This document shows positions 1-5,755 of a stretch of 6,653 nucleotides of DNA, in pieces (the first letter of the stretch is position 1; each line of letters starts with the position of its first letter). The position numbers and the translations under genes were made by a program. Under the pieces are notes generated by a model. That model saw only the letters and a list, made by a program, of their open reading frames with translations. It was not told the DNA's origin and ran no database searches. This DNA is from Desulfarculaceae bacterium (GTDB taxonomy: Bacteria > Desulfobacterota > Desulfobacteria > Desulfobacterales > Desulfobacteraceae), in contig JAIPEK010000127.1 in the NCBI GenBank assembly GCA_021737205.1, positions 1-6,653 on the forward strand. Reading direction: 5' to 3'.

Positions 1-814
1 CTGCCGTGGATATGAGCCCGTCGCATACCACCGGTATCCCGTTTGCAGCCGCCCCGATCACCAGGCCGGCAAGGCCGCCGATCTCGAATCCTCCCACCTT
101 GGACAAAACCCCGATCGGATCCGTTGGGTCCACTCTGTTCATGTCGAGCCCGTTTTGGATCACCCGGACTTTATTCTCCAGCATTTGATCATCAATGCCG
201 GTACCCCGGCCGGTGAGTTTCTCCGGCTCGATGCCGGAAAATGCGGCGATAACCGCGGAAGAAGGGGTGGTGTTGCCGATTCCCATATCCCCGGTGCCGA
301 GAATGTCCACGGCGGAATTGTTCTGCAGCTCTTCCACAATCTCGATCCCTGCCGTGATTGCTTCCTGCGCTTCCTGCCGCGACATGGCCGGACCTTTGGT
401 GAAATTGTCCGTGCTTTTGCGGACTTTCTTGTGAAAGATCGGGAAGTCCGGGTCAAAATCATAATTGACACCGAAATCCGCCACCCGGACATCGGCTCCC
501 GCGTGCCGGGCAAGGACGTTGATGGATGCACCGCCGTTGACGAAGTTTTCCACCATCTGCGGGGTTACTTCCTGTGGGTAAAGGGTCACTCCTTCTACCA
601 CCACACCGTGGTCGCCTGCACAGGTCACAATCACTTTTCTGTCCAGTCTTACGTCAAGGGTTCCTTTGATGGCCGCCATCCCGGCACCGATGTTCTCCAG
701 CATCCCCAGGCTTCCGGCGGGACGGGCCTGGGCGGCAAGTCTTTCAAGTGCCGCCTGTTTAACGGTCGCGTTTGTTTGCTTAATTTTTGAAATGGTTTCC
801 GTGATTTTGTTCAT
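1..814 (-). CDS. cobT: Nicotinate-nucleotide--dimethylbenzimidazole phosphoribosyltransferase CobT (partial, C-terminus beyond window)
   Basis: This cytoplasmic enzyme transfers phosphoribose from nicotinate mononucleotide to a lower-ligand base, giving the alpha-ribotide used to build the nucleotide loop of cobamides. I translated 271 residues from ATG at 814 to the left edge with no stop. Seen in the sequence: a GSLG segment (34-37) near the N-terminus, AGDHG (66-70), the glycine-rich GDMGIGNTTPSSA block (175-187) and GRGTGIDD (202-209). CobT proteins are about 350 residues, so roughly 80 are missing, including the region of the catalytic Glu (E317 in Salmonella CobT). The Salmonella active-site Glu in the GEMGIGNTT block is Asp here, a form I recall in CobT of other anaerobes. 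The start codon overlaps the stop of the upstream ThiC-family gene (ATGA), with GGAG 7 nt before it, so the pair should be translationally coupled and share the upstream cobalamin riboswitch. The family call is secure. The true substrate base is inferred from the neighbour. Confidence 0.95.
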   Translation of the reverse strand, partial: MNKITETISKIKQTNATVKQAALERLAAQARPAGSLGMLENIGAGMAAIKGTLDVRLDRKVIVTCAGDHGVVVEGVTLYPQEVTPQMVENFVNGGASINVLARHAGADVRVADFGVNYDFDPDFPIFHKKVRKSTDNFTKGPAMSRQEAQEAITAGIEIVEELQNNSAVDILGTGDMGIGNTTPSSAVIAAFSGIEPEKLTGRGTGIDDQMLENKVRVIQNGLDMNRVDPTDPIGVLSKVGGFEIGGLAGLVIGAAANGIPVVCDGLISTA

Positions 815-2136
815 GAGATCTCTCCGGCATGTACCTTGTCTTTTTTAATACTGTTTTGAAATACTTCCATCCCCTTTTTCATGGCGCAGAAATCTCCGCA
901 CATGGAACAAGTTTCTGTTTCCGCGGAATTTCCGGCAAGACGTTTCTCGCGCGCAATACCGGGAAACATCAAACTGGCGTCCAGATCGTCCCAGCGCATG
1001 TCCCGCCGGGCCATTGCCGCCTGTTTCTGTGCATCACGTTTTTCCGGATATTTTGCAATATCACCGATTTGAACCGCCAGTTTCGCCGTTCGGACTCCCT
1101 GCCTGACATCCTCTTCATCAGGCAGAGCAAGATGTTCGGAAGGTGTTATGTAGCAAACCAGGTCCGCTCCGTGCCATGAGGAAACAGCAGCGCCCACTGC
1201 CGAGGTGATATGGTCCATGCCGGCACCCGTGTCCGCCGGGAGCGGACCTAAAACATAGTAGGGGGCATTTTTGCTCATGACCTTCTCGAGCATGATGTTC
1301 TCTTTGATTTCATCAAGTGGGACATGGCCGGGTCCTTCCACCATCATCTGGCAGCCGAGATCCCGTCCGATTTCAGCTAATTCGCAGTTGATGATCATTT
1401 CCGCCATCTGTGCCCGGTCGTGGCTGTCATGGATGGCGCCGGCCCGTATACCGTTGCCGAGGCTGAGTACGGCATCATGCTTCTTCATCAGGGAACAGAC
1501 TCTGTCAAACTGTTCATAAAGGGGATTCTCCTTATGATTGGCCTCCATCCAGGAGACCATGAACGTGCCTCCCTTTGATGCAAGGCCCCCGTATCTGAAC
1601 CCCTGGTTCCGGAGCCGCTCCACGGTGTACCGGTTGATGCCGCAGTGGATCGCCATGAAACTCAACCCGTCTTCCAGCTGTTTTTCGATCAGGTCAAAGA
1701 GGAATTCGGTGTCAAGTTTCGCCGGATTCCTGTATTTTCGGGCGGTTTCCTTGAACGCCTGGTACAGGGGAACGTTTCCCACCGGAACCGAGGATGCCTT
1801 GATGATTTGTCTCCTTATGCCGTCAAAATCACCGTCAGCGGACAGTTCCATCAGCGTATCCGCTCCTTCCTCCTGTGCGGCTTGCGCTTTGAGGATTTCA
1901 AGCTCAGGGTCGATACGGTCCGAAGAGGTCCCGATGGATGCGTTGATCTTTGTTTTGAGTCCTTTGCCGATGCCTGCTACGTTCATGTTTTTGTGCAGCC
2001 GGTTGCAGGGAATAACGATTTCTCCGGCTTTGACGCGTTTTCTTACGGTTTCCGGATACAGTCCCTCGTTTTCGGCAACCGTGGCCATTTCAGATGTGAT
2101 TGTGTCTTCCGCGGCAAGTTCGATCTGGGTTTTCAA
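811..2136 (-). CDS. bzaF: ThiC-family radical SAM enzyme, probably 5-hydroxybenzimidazole synthase BzaF
   Basis: ThiC-family enzymes rearrange aminoimidazole ribotide by radical SAM chemistry. ThiC makes the thiamin pyrimidine HMP-P, and the paralogue BzaF makes 5-hydroxybenzimidazole, the lower ligand of anaerobic cobamides. The 441-residue protein matches the short ThiC form, lacking the N-terminal domain of E. coli ThiC (about 630 aa). It shows EGPGH (267-271) and DHITSA (308-313), which carry metal-binding histidines in ThiC. A C-terminal CSMCGDFC (410-417) gives three cluster cysteines with CX2CX3C spacing, as in short ThiCs. Two blocks differ from ThiC as I remember it: SKGG (187-190) for SRGG, and GNGIRAG (227-233) for GDGLRPG. 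A cobalamin riboswitch, not a TPP riboswitch, precedes the gene, and cobT overlaps its 3' end. These facts favour BzaF. Plain ThiC remains the alternative. The start is TTG, chosen because GGGAGG lies 6 nt upstream and the N-terminus fits the family. No bzaC/D/E-like methyltransferase gene is visible, so unmethylated 5-hydroxybenzimidazole is the expected product unless such genes lie elsewhere. Confidence 0.78.
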   Translation of the reverse strand: MKTQIELAAEDTITSEMATVAENEGLYPETVRKRVKAGEIVIPCNRLHKNMNVAGIGKGLKTKINASIGTSSDRIDPELEILKAQAAQEEGADTLMELSADGDFDGIRRQIIKASSVPVGNVPLYQAFKETARKYRNPAKLDTEFLFDLIEKQLEDGLSFMAIHCGINRYTVERLRNQGFRYGGLASKGGTFMVSWMEANHKENPLYEQFDRVCSLMKKHDAVLSLGNGIRAGAIHDSHDRAQMAEMIINCELAEIGRDLGCQMMVEGPGHVPLDEIKENIMLEKVMSKNAPYYVLGPLPADTGAGMDHITSAVGAAVSSWHGADLVCYITPSEHLALPDEEDVRQGVRTAKLAVQIGDIAKYPEKRDAQKQAAMARRDMRWDDLDASLMFPGIAREKRLAGNSAETETCSMCGDFCAMKKGMEVFQNSIKKDKVHAGEIS

Positions 2137-2142
2137 TATTTG

Positions 2143-2148
2143 CCTCCC
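2143..2148 (-). promoter_or_regulatory. Ribosome binding site deciding the TTG start of bzaF
   Basis: GGGAGG sits 6 nt before TTG at 2136-2134. No in-frame ATG or GTG lies near it, and the next Met (residue 17) would cut into the conserved N-terminal region, so the TTG start is well supported. Confidence 0.8.
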
Positions 2149-2164
2149 TTGAGTGTTCCGGCAT

Positions 2165-2200
2165 AAAAAACCGGAACCGACATATATGTGTCAGCCCCGG
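2165..2200 (-). terminator. Intrinsic terminator, expression platform of the cobalamin riboswitch
   Basis: On the minus strand, CCGGGGCTGACA (2200-2189) pairs with TGTCGGTTCCGG (2182-2171) over 12 pairs, including G-U wobbles, around a CATATA loop. Six T follow (2170-2165). It lies between the riboswitch aptamer and the bzaF ribosome binding site, so premature termination when cobalamin is bound is the likely control. An upstream GGGA (2215-2212) can pair with TCCC (2202-2199), overlapping the stem base, and could form part of an antiterminator. That last point is inference. Confidence 0.85.
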
Positions 2201-2231
2201 GATTTGCCATCTCCCTGGGAAGATTCAAAGT

Positions 2232-2410
2232 GCACGGCAGGTCTTCTGACTTGCGGATCATCCGTTTCCCTGCGCCTTCCCACAGACCTCGGATTGAAAA
2301 TGGCCTGCAGTGGCTTTGTTGCAGGGAGCGTCCCCGATTACAGCGGCGGGACCGTCCCGGATTCTCACCGGGTTCCCTTTTACGGCTTTTTCAAGCCGCC
2401 TTGCACCATT
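2232..2410 (-). ncRNA. Cobalamin (adenosylcobalamin) riboswitch aptamer
   Basis: The minus strand reads through the class I cobalamin riboswitch consensus in order. GGTGCA (2407-2402) closes helix P1 with TGCACT near 2234-2229. It is followed by the conserved core AAAAGGGAACCCGGTGAGAA (around 2380-2361), an ATCCGGGACGGTCCCGCC segment, GCTGTAATCGGGGAC, the B12 box AGCCACTG (around 2314-2307), and the 3' signature CCGCAAGTCAGAAGACCTGCC (ending at 2236). The element binds adenosylcobalamin and lowers expression of cobalamin synthesis or uptake genes when the cofactor is abundant. Here it controls the bzaF-cobT pair, with a terminator hairpin immediately downstream. Confidence 0.95.
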
Positions 2411-2422
2411 ACCAAATATTGC

Positions 2423-2456
2423 AGTGTATGTACTATGTTTCATCAAGAGGTGTCAA
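2423..2456 (-). promoter_or_regulatory. Putative sigma70 promoter for the riboswitch-bzaF-cobT transcript
   Basis: A perfect -35 hexamer TTGACA (2456-2451) is followed after 18 nt by TACATA (2428-2423), a weak -10 with three consensus bases. Transcription would begin about 10 nt before the first riboswitch helix, which is the expected arrangement. Assigned by eye; the -10 is the less certain half. Confidence 0.55.
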
Positions 2457-2466
2457 TTGAAAATCT

Positions 2467-2582
2467 GTAGGCGTTTACGGCTTGAAACTTGAAATTGGAA
2501 AGTAGAAATTGGGGAGAAGGGTAAGGTCGGGCATGAAGGCCAAATTTCCAATTTCCAATTTCAACGTTCCGTGAACGCCTAC
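2467..2582. repeat. 116-bp imperfect palindrome with 14-bp terminal inverted repeats
   Basis: GTAGGCGTTTACGG (2467-2480) is the inverted complement of CCGTGAACGCCTAC (2569-2582) with one mismatch. Further in, TTGAAATTGGAAA (2489-2501) is exactly complementary to 2552-2564. The centre holds AAATTGG motifs on one side and CCAATTT motifs on the other. As RNA, it would fold into a long stem about 40 bp deep with a small internal bulge. GAAAAT occurs near both outer ends (2459-2464 and 2583-2588), a possible target-site duplication offset by two bases on the left. There is no ORF inside. It could be a non-autonomous mobile element or a dispersed hairpin repeat. It lies 50 bp past the hydrolase gene and just upstream of the riboswitch promoter, so it may also separate the two transcripts. 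Confidence 0.7.
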
Positions 2583-2631
2583 GAAAATTGTTTTTGTGGA
2601 TTTCCCGTTTTCCGTGAAAGGCGGCAGTAAT

Positions 2632-2827
2632 TCAGGTGCCGGTGTGAGTGTGGATGAAACCTTCGATTCGGGAGCGGATCAGCCGGCGGCCGGTTACCAG
2701 TATATCGTTGTGGCCGGTATTTTCCAATTCAACAAGAACGGCTTCTCCCTTGAAGTTGGCAACCTGATCCCTGGCGAACCGGATGGGAATGATGGAGTCG
2801 TTTTTGCCGTGAAACGCGATGGTCGAA
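2632..2827 (-). pseudogene. Out-of-frame C-terminal remnant of the alpha/beta hydrolase
   Basis: Shifting the hydrolase frame by one base at about 2824 gives the missing C-terminal part of the family. A strand reading TIAFHGKND carries the expected catalytic Asp. It is followed by SIIPIRFARD, then VELENTGHND with the expected catalytic His, ending at TGA (2634-2632). One extra C on the minus strand at this point would read VTVPTIAFHGKND without interruption, so a single-base deletion is the simplest explanation. It may be a genuine mutation or a sequencing or assembly error. The total length with the base restored (about 268 residues from the GTG start) suits the family. Confidence 0.82.
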
Positions 2828-3437
2828 CAGTTACTGTCCGGGCCCAGCGTTCGGCCGGAAAGCGGTTCCTGGAAAGCAGCCGGACCGGCAGAAAGGGGTA
2901 ATGGGCGGCAGCCACATCCGTAATGGAGGTGTAGGGTGAGATCAGAATCAGCCCGGCCGCTCCGCCTTCTGCGGCAAGACGTGTGGCCACGCCGGTGCCC
3001 AAAGATTCGCCTGCAAGATAGGTGGGAACAGGGGCGGAAGTTTCGTTTTGCAGATGGTGCAGAAGCCGCATCGCTTCATCAAGGATCACCTGTTGCGAAG
3101 GTTTTTGTGAATCACCTCCATAACCGGGATATTCAAATACCACAAGGTCGGCGTCAAGCTCTTTGAACATTTCGATAAAATACATCCGGTCACAGGCGCA
3201 TCCGGCATTCCCGTGAAAGAAAATCATCCGGAAAGACGGGTTTTCGACTTTCCTGGCGTAATACCGGCAGCCGTCCGTCCGGACCGCTTCAACACCCAGA
3301 TCGTCCGCTTCGGGGCAATCTTTGAATTGCCCTGACGGAAAAAACATCATTTTTTCTTCAAAGAAATAGGCCAGAACAACAATCAGGCAGTAGGCTGCAA
3401 TGCATGTAATGATGATCTTGAAGATAATCGTTCCCAC
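2694..3437 (-). CDS. Membrane-anchored alpha/beta hydrolase (BEM46/ABHD13-like), frameshifted near its C-terminus
   Basis: This is a serine hydrolase of the COG1073/BEM46 type; the substrate is unknown. From the GTG start, residues 3-25 form one hydrophobic segment, probably an N-terminal membrane anchor. HGNAG (75-79) is the oxyanion-side motif, EYPGYG (102-107) is a family signature, and GESLG (143-147) carries the nucleophile Ser145. SPYTSI follows at 167-172. After about residue 204 the frame leaves the family sequence and runs about 44 unrelated residues to a TAA at 2694. The catalytic Asp and His are in the next frame, so the product as read would be inactive. I chose GTG at 3437 because GGGGG lies 8 nt upstream and the anchor starts directly. 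An in-frame TTG at 3470 would add 11 residues but has no good ribosome site. It follows the methyltransferase gene by about 42 bp, probably in the same transcript. Confidence 0.8.
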   Translation of the reverse strand: MGTIIFKIIITCIAAYCLIVVLAYFFEEKMMFFPSGQFKDCPEADDLGVEAVRTDGCRYYARKVENPSFRMIFFHGNAGCACDRMYFIEMFKELDADLVVFEYPGYGGDSQKPSQQVILDEAMRLLHHLQNETSAPVPTYLAGESLGTGVATRLAAEGGAAGLILISPYTSITDVAAAHYPFLPVRLLSRNRFPAERWARTVTVRPSRFTAKTTPSFPSGSPGIRLPTSREKPFLLNWKIPATTIYW

Positions 3438-3445
3438 TGGATCAA

Positions 3446-3450
3446 CCCCC
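3446..3450 (-). promoter_or_regulatory. Ribosome binding site favouring the GTG start of the hydrolase
   Basis: GGGGG preceded by five A lies 8 nt before GTG at 3437-3435. This supports GTG over the upstream in-frame TTG (3470), which follows a T-rich stretch with no purine-rich site. Confidence 0.5.
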
Positions 3451-3479
3451 TTTTTCCCAGGGAATATCAAAGAAAGAAT

Positions 3480-4685
3480 TCAGTAAAGCGAGTATTTCAC
3501 AAGCCTTCCGTCCAGACCGCCCAGCCTCAGTTCTTTTTTCCATGACGGTTTCAGGGAGACGCTCTTGATAAACCCGGGATCGCCGAAATAGACATAGGCC
3601 TCGGATCCCTTGCATTTCTGCTTGAAAAAATCCCCGAGCGACTTGTAAAATCGCTTCAGATCAAGCTCTTTTCCCATGCGGATGCCGTAGGGCGGATTGG
3701 TCATGATCACCATATTGTTGAACGGCCCTGCATGCTTCATGTCCTGTTTCTCAATTTCCACCCGGTTGCCGTAATGAAGCCCCATCAGGTTTGTTTTTGA
3801 TGCATTCACCGCCTCTTGGGACAAGTCGCCTCCTGAAATAAGTCCTTTGCGGGTTTCCGTGATCCCTGAATCGGCTTCCGCTTTCACGCTCTCCCAGATT
3901 GACTCGTTGTAGTCCGGCAGTTTCAGGAAACCGAATTTTTTCCGGAAAACACCTGCCGGGATCCTGCTGTTGTGCATCAGCGCCTCACACAAAATCGTGC
4001 CGGAACCGCACATGGGGTCGTGGAGCCGGGTGGTGCCGTCCCAGCCGGACAGCCGGATCATCGCGGCGGCAACGGTTTCCTGCATGGGTGCGGCAACGGT
4101 TTCCTCCCTGTATCCTCTCCTGTGAAGGGCCCCGCCGGAAGCGTCAATACTGATGTCGGCCTTATCGTCTTTTACATGAAGATTGATCACAAGATCGGGA
4201 TCATCCGTGTCTACGCCGGGTCTTTTACCGGCCCTGTCCGAGAAGTAGTCGACAATGGCGTCCTTGACCCGGTAGGCGGCGAATTTGGAATGGGTGATGC
4301 CGCTGTTGGATACGTTTGCCACCACGGCGAATGTACTTTTCGGGGAAAGGAACTGTTCCCATTTGATCTTTTTTACATTTTTGTACAGTTCATCCGTGTC
4401 CCTGCACTCAAAGGTTTTTAACGGGGCGAGTACACGCGAGAGAAGTCTGGACATGTAATTGATTTTATAAAAGGATCTCTGGTCGGCGGAAAACCGGATG
4501 CCCCTGAATCGTTCCTTGATGTGACCGGCCCCGAGTTCCCTGAGTTCAGCAGCCGCTTCTTTCTTGACGGATTCTGAAACCTGCGCAAAGTAGACCGAAT
4601 CTTTTTCATAGATATATTCAAGAACACTCTCTCTTCTTTTTCGGCCGACTCCTTTCTGGAGAATGGCACCGGATCGATTCTGCAT
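3480..4685 (-). CDS. THUMP-domain class I SAM-dependent RNA methyltransferase (RlmL-type, COG0116)
   Basis: It probably methylates N2 of a guanine in 23S rRNA, as RlmL does, though the exact site cannot be read from sequence. In the 401 residues, an N-terminal ferredoxin-like/THUMP region spans about 25-185, ending in the family segment LHRRGYR (187-193). The Rossmann methyltransferase domain follows, with SAM motif I DPMCGSGT (223-230), an acidic GGDLS (285-289) after the second strand, and the catalytic NPPYG (330-334) typical of base-amino methyltransferases. Its length fits the free-standing form. E. coli RlmKL (about 700 aa) has a second methyltransferase domain that is absent here. The ATG at 4685 has AGAGG 8 nt upstream. 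The first 20 residues are basic and poorly conserved, but no other start is available before residue 78. The stop of the DUF4438-like gene is 14 bp upstream, suggesting co-transcription. These proteins are often mislabelled as DNA methylases because of the NPPY motif. Confidence 0.9.
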   Translation of the reverse strand: MQNRSGAILQKGVGRKRRESVLEYIYEKDSVYFAQVSESVKKEAAAELRELGAGHIKERFRGIRFSADQRSFYKINYMSRLLSRVLAPLKTFECRDTDELYKNVKKIKWEQFLSPKSTFAVVANVSNSGITHSKFAAYRVKDAIVDYFSDRAGKRPGVDTDDPDLVINLHVKDDKADISIDASGGALHRRGYREETVAAPMQETVAAAMIRLSGWDGTTRLHDPMCGSGTILCEALMHNSRIPAGVFRKKFGFLKLPDYNESIWESVKAEADSGITETRKGLISGGDLSQEAVNASKTNLMGLHYGNRVEIEKQDMKHAGPFNNMVIMTNPPYGIRMGKELDLKRFYKSLGDFFKQKCKGSEAYVYFGDPGFIKSVSLKPSWKKELRLGGLDGRLVKYSLY

Positions 4686-4699
4686 TGTTCAGGCCTCTG

Positions 4700-5593
4700 C
4701 TATTGTTCTGTTCTGAAGGATCCGATTTTCAGGATTTGGGCGATATTGGCATGTGGGTCCATAACCGGTTCAAGGAGGCCGGCCGGGCTGGTCATCAGGG
4801 TGGAAATGCCGGGGCCGTGGCCGGCGAGTCTGCAGTCGCTGTGAACCACAATGCCGATGGTGACGGCCCCTTTGACGAATGCCCGGCCAAAGGAGTTGTC
4901 ATGATCCATGATTGCCACAAAATCACCGAACCGCATTTGATCGAGTTTGTAAGCCGCCACCGTTTCCGGGTCGCTGGTCATGACGTCGTAATCCCCGGCT
5001 GCAGTATGGGCGGCCCCCACCCCGGAGCCCATGCATTGGGGGGGGATTTTTGTGGTGACCGGCACCTTGAGCGATCCATCCTTGGAGATTTCAAGGCCCA
5101 TTTTGCCCAAAAGCTCCGGGTCGAGATTGAACAGCCGAATATCCGGAAAGCCGGTCAGGGAGAGTCCCTGGCCCCAGGCCGTTACCTGTATCCGGTCCTC
5201 GTAGCTAAGCTGTTCAAGCACGGACTGTTCAAAATCGATCATGATGTGCTCGGAGCCCCCGTGATGGCCGGTGACCACCCCGATGCTTCCTTTGGCTTCA
5301 CCGGAGATGATTTTTGCCCGGTTGCCCACACAGGAATAAAGCTGCAGGGAGTTATTGGGAAACTCCATGAATTTTTCCGCGTTTGCGGTACAGCTCACTC
5401 CCGGTTCCACATGGTCGCCGGCAATATGGAATGCCGGATCTCCTGCTTTTATGTTCAGGGTAATCCCGCCGATGGACGGAAGAATAAACGGATTGCCTTT
5501 TATGTCCACGCTCCAGCCCTTCTTTACCCGGGGCATGCCCGGTTTGCATTCGAGAAGGAATTGAACTATGGATGTTTCGTTGGTTTCAAGCAT
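4700..5593 (-). CDS. DUF4438 family protein of unknown function
   Basis: I recognise this as most likely a DUF4438 protein, a family known from Thermotoga (TM1086) and other anaerobes, with solved structure but no assigned reaction. The 297 residues have no signal peptide or membrane segment and should be cytoplasmic. Conserved-looking blocks are GGIT with GDHVEPGVS (42-67), GHHGGSEH (109-116), MGSGVGAAH (188-196), MDHDNSFGR (229-237) and HSDCRLAGHGPG (251-262). Their density of His and Asp suggests metal or phosphate binding, which is inference. I chose ATG at 5593 because GGAGG precedes it by 4 nt. An in-frame TTG at 5620 would add nine residues but has only a weak ribosome site. A run of eight C encodes part of KIPPQC (182-187). 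It is first in a probable three-gene transcript with the methyltransferase and hydrolase, but neither neighbour explains its role. Confidence 0.75.
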   Translation of the reverse strand: MLETNETSIVQFLLECKPGMPRVKKGWSVDIKGNPFILPSIGGITLNIKAGDPAFHIAGDHVEPGVSCTANAEKFMEFPNNSLQLYSCVGNRAKIISGEAKGSIGVVTGHHGGSEHIMIDFEQSVLEQLSYEDRIQVTAWGQGLSLTGFPDIRLFNLDPELLGKMGLEISKDGSLKVPVTTKIPPQCMGSGVGAAHTAAGDYDVMTSDPETVAAYKLDQMRFGDFVAIMDHDNSFGRAFVKGAVTIGIVVHSDCRLAGHGPGISTLMTSPAGLLEPVMDPHANIAQILKIGSFRTEQ

Positions 5594-5641
5594 GCTGCCT
5601 CCGAATGGGTCCAAACTCAATCTGTCTGTTGTTCAAAAGAT

Positions 5642-5672
5642 ACTATATGCACGAATTGGAGGCATGTGTAAA
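5642..5672 (-). promoter_or_regulatory. Possible promoter for the DUF4438-methyltransferase-hydrolase cluster
   Basis: TTTACA (5672-5667) and TATAGT (5647-5642) resemble -35 and -10 boxes, but the 19-nt spacing is longer than ideal. A promoter is expected here because the terminator at 5686-5724 closes the preceding transcript. No riboswitch or operator is visible in the remaining bases. Confidence 0.35.
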
Positions 5673-5685
5673 GGAAAATAGAAAT

Positions 5686-5724
5686 AAAAAAGCCCGCCCC
5701 CCGCTGGTGGGGGGAAGGCTTTTT
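5686..5724 (-). terminator. Rho-independent terminator after proX
   Basis: On the minus strand, AAAAAGCC (5724-5717) and CCCCCC (5714-5709) pair with GGGGGG (5702-5697) and GGC plus six T (5694-5686), around a six-base loop with a small two-base internal bulge. The stem is very GC-rich and ends in a T run. The A run on the other side makes it nearly symmetrical, but only minus-strand genes flank it. It lies 32 bp beyond the proX stop and isolates it from the DUF4438 cluster. Confidence 0.92.
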
Positions 5725-5755
5725 GTCCATCTACAACGTAAGTTTCGAGCGAACG

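Noticed and set aside
155..790. Plus-strand open frame of 211 codons
   Set aside because: It is antisense to cobT, whose minus-strand frame is continuous with GNTT and DHG motifs and runs off the window edge.
2153..2470. Plus- and minus-strand open frames across the leader region
   Set aside because: The region is explained fully by the cobalamin riboswitch, its terminator and the promoter; the open frames have no ribosome sites or family resemblance.
2467..2582. CRISPR-like or tandem repeat array based on the AAATTGG motifs
   Set aside because: The motifs are short, unevenly spaced and arranged as an inverted repeat, with no repeat-spacer periodicity.
2596..2901. Plus-strand open frame of 101 codons across the end of the hydrolase
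   Set aside because: It lies opposite the out-of-frame hydrolase C-terminus, which clearly encodes family motifs on the minus strand; the plus-strand translation resembles no family.
4066..4105. Two 16-bp direct copies of GCGGCAACGGTTTCCT spaced by 24 bp
   Set aside because: They encode the ETVAA-type repeats just before the methyltransferase domain, where the family normally has an APL-ETLAAA-like sequence, so this is probably coincidence of conserved residues rather than a recent duplication.
4685..5671. Long plus-strand open frame of 328 codons
   Set aside because: It is antisense to the DUF4438-like gene, whose minus-strand translation has conserved blocks and a ribosome site; the plus-strand product is rich in Gly, His and Phe as expected of a shadow frame.
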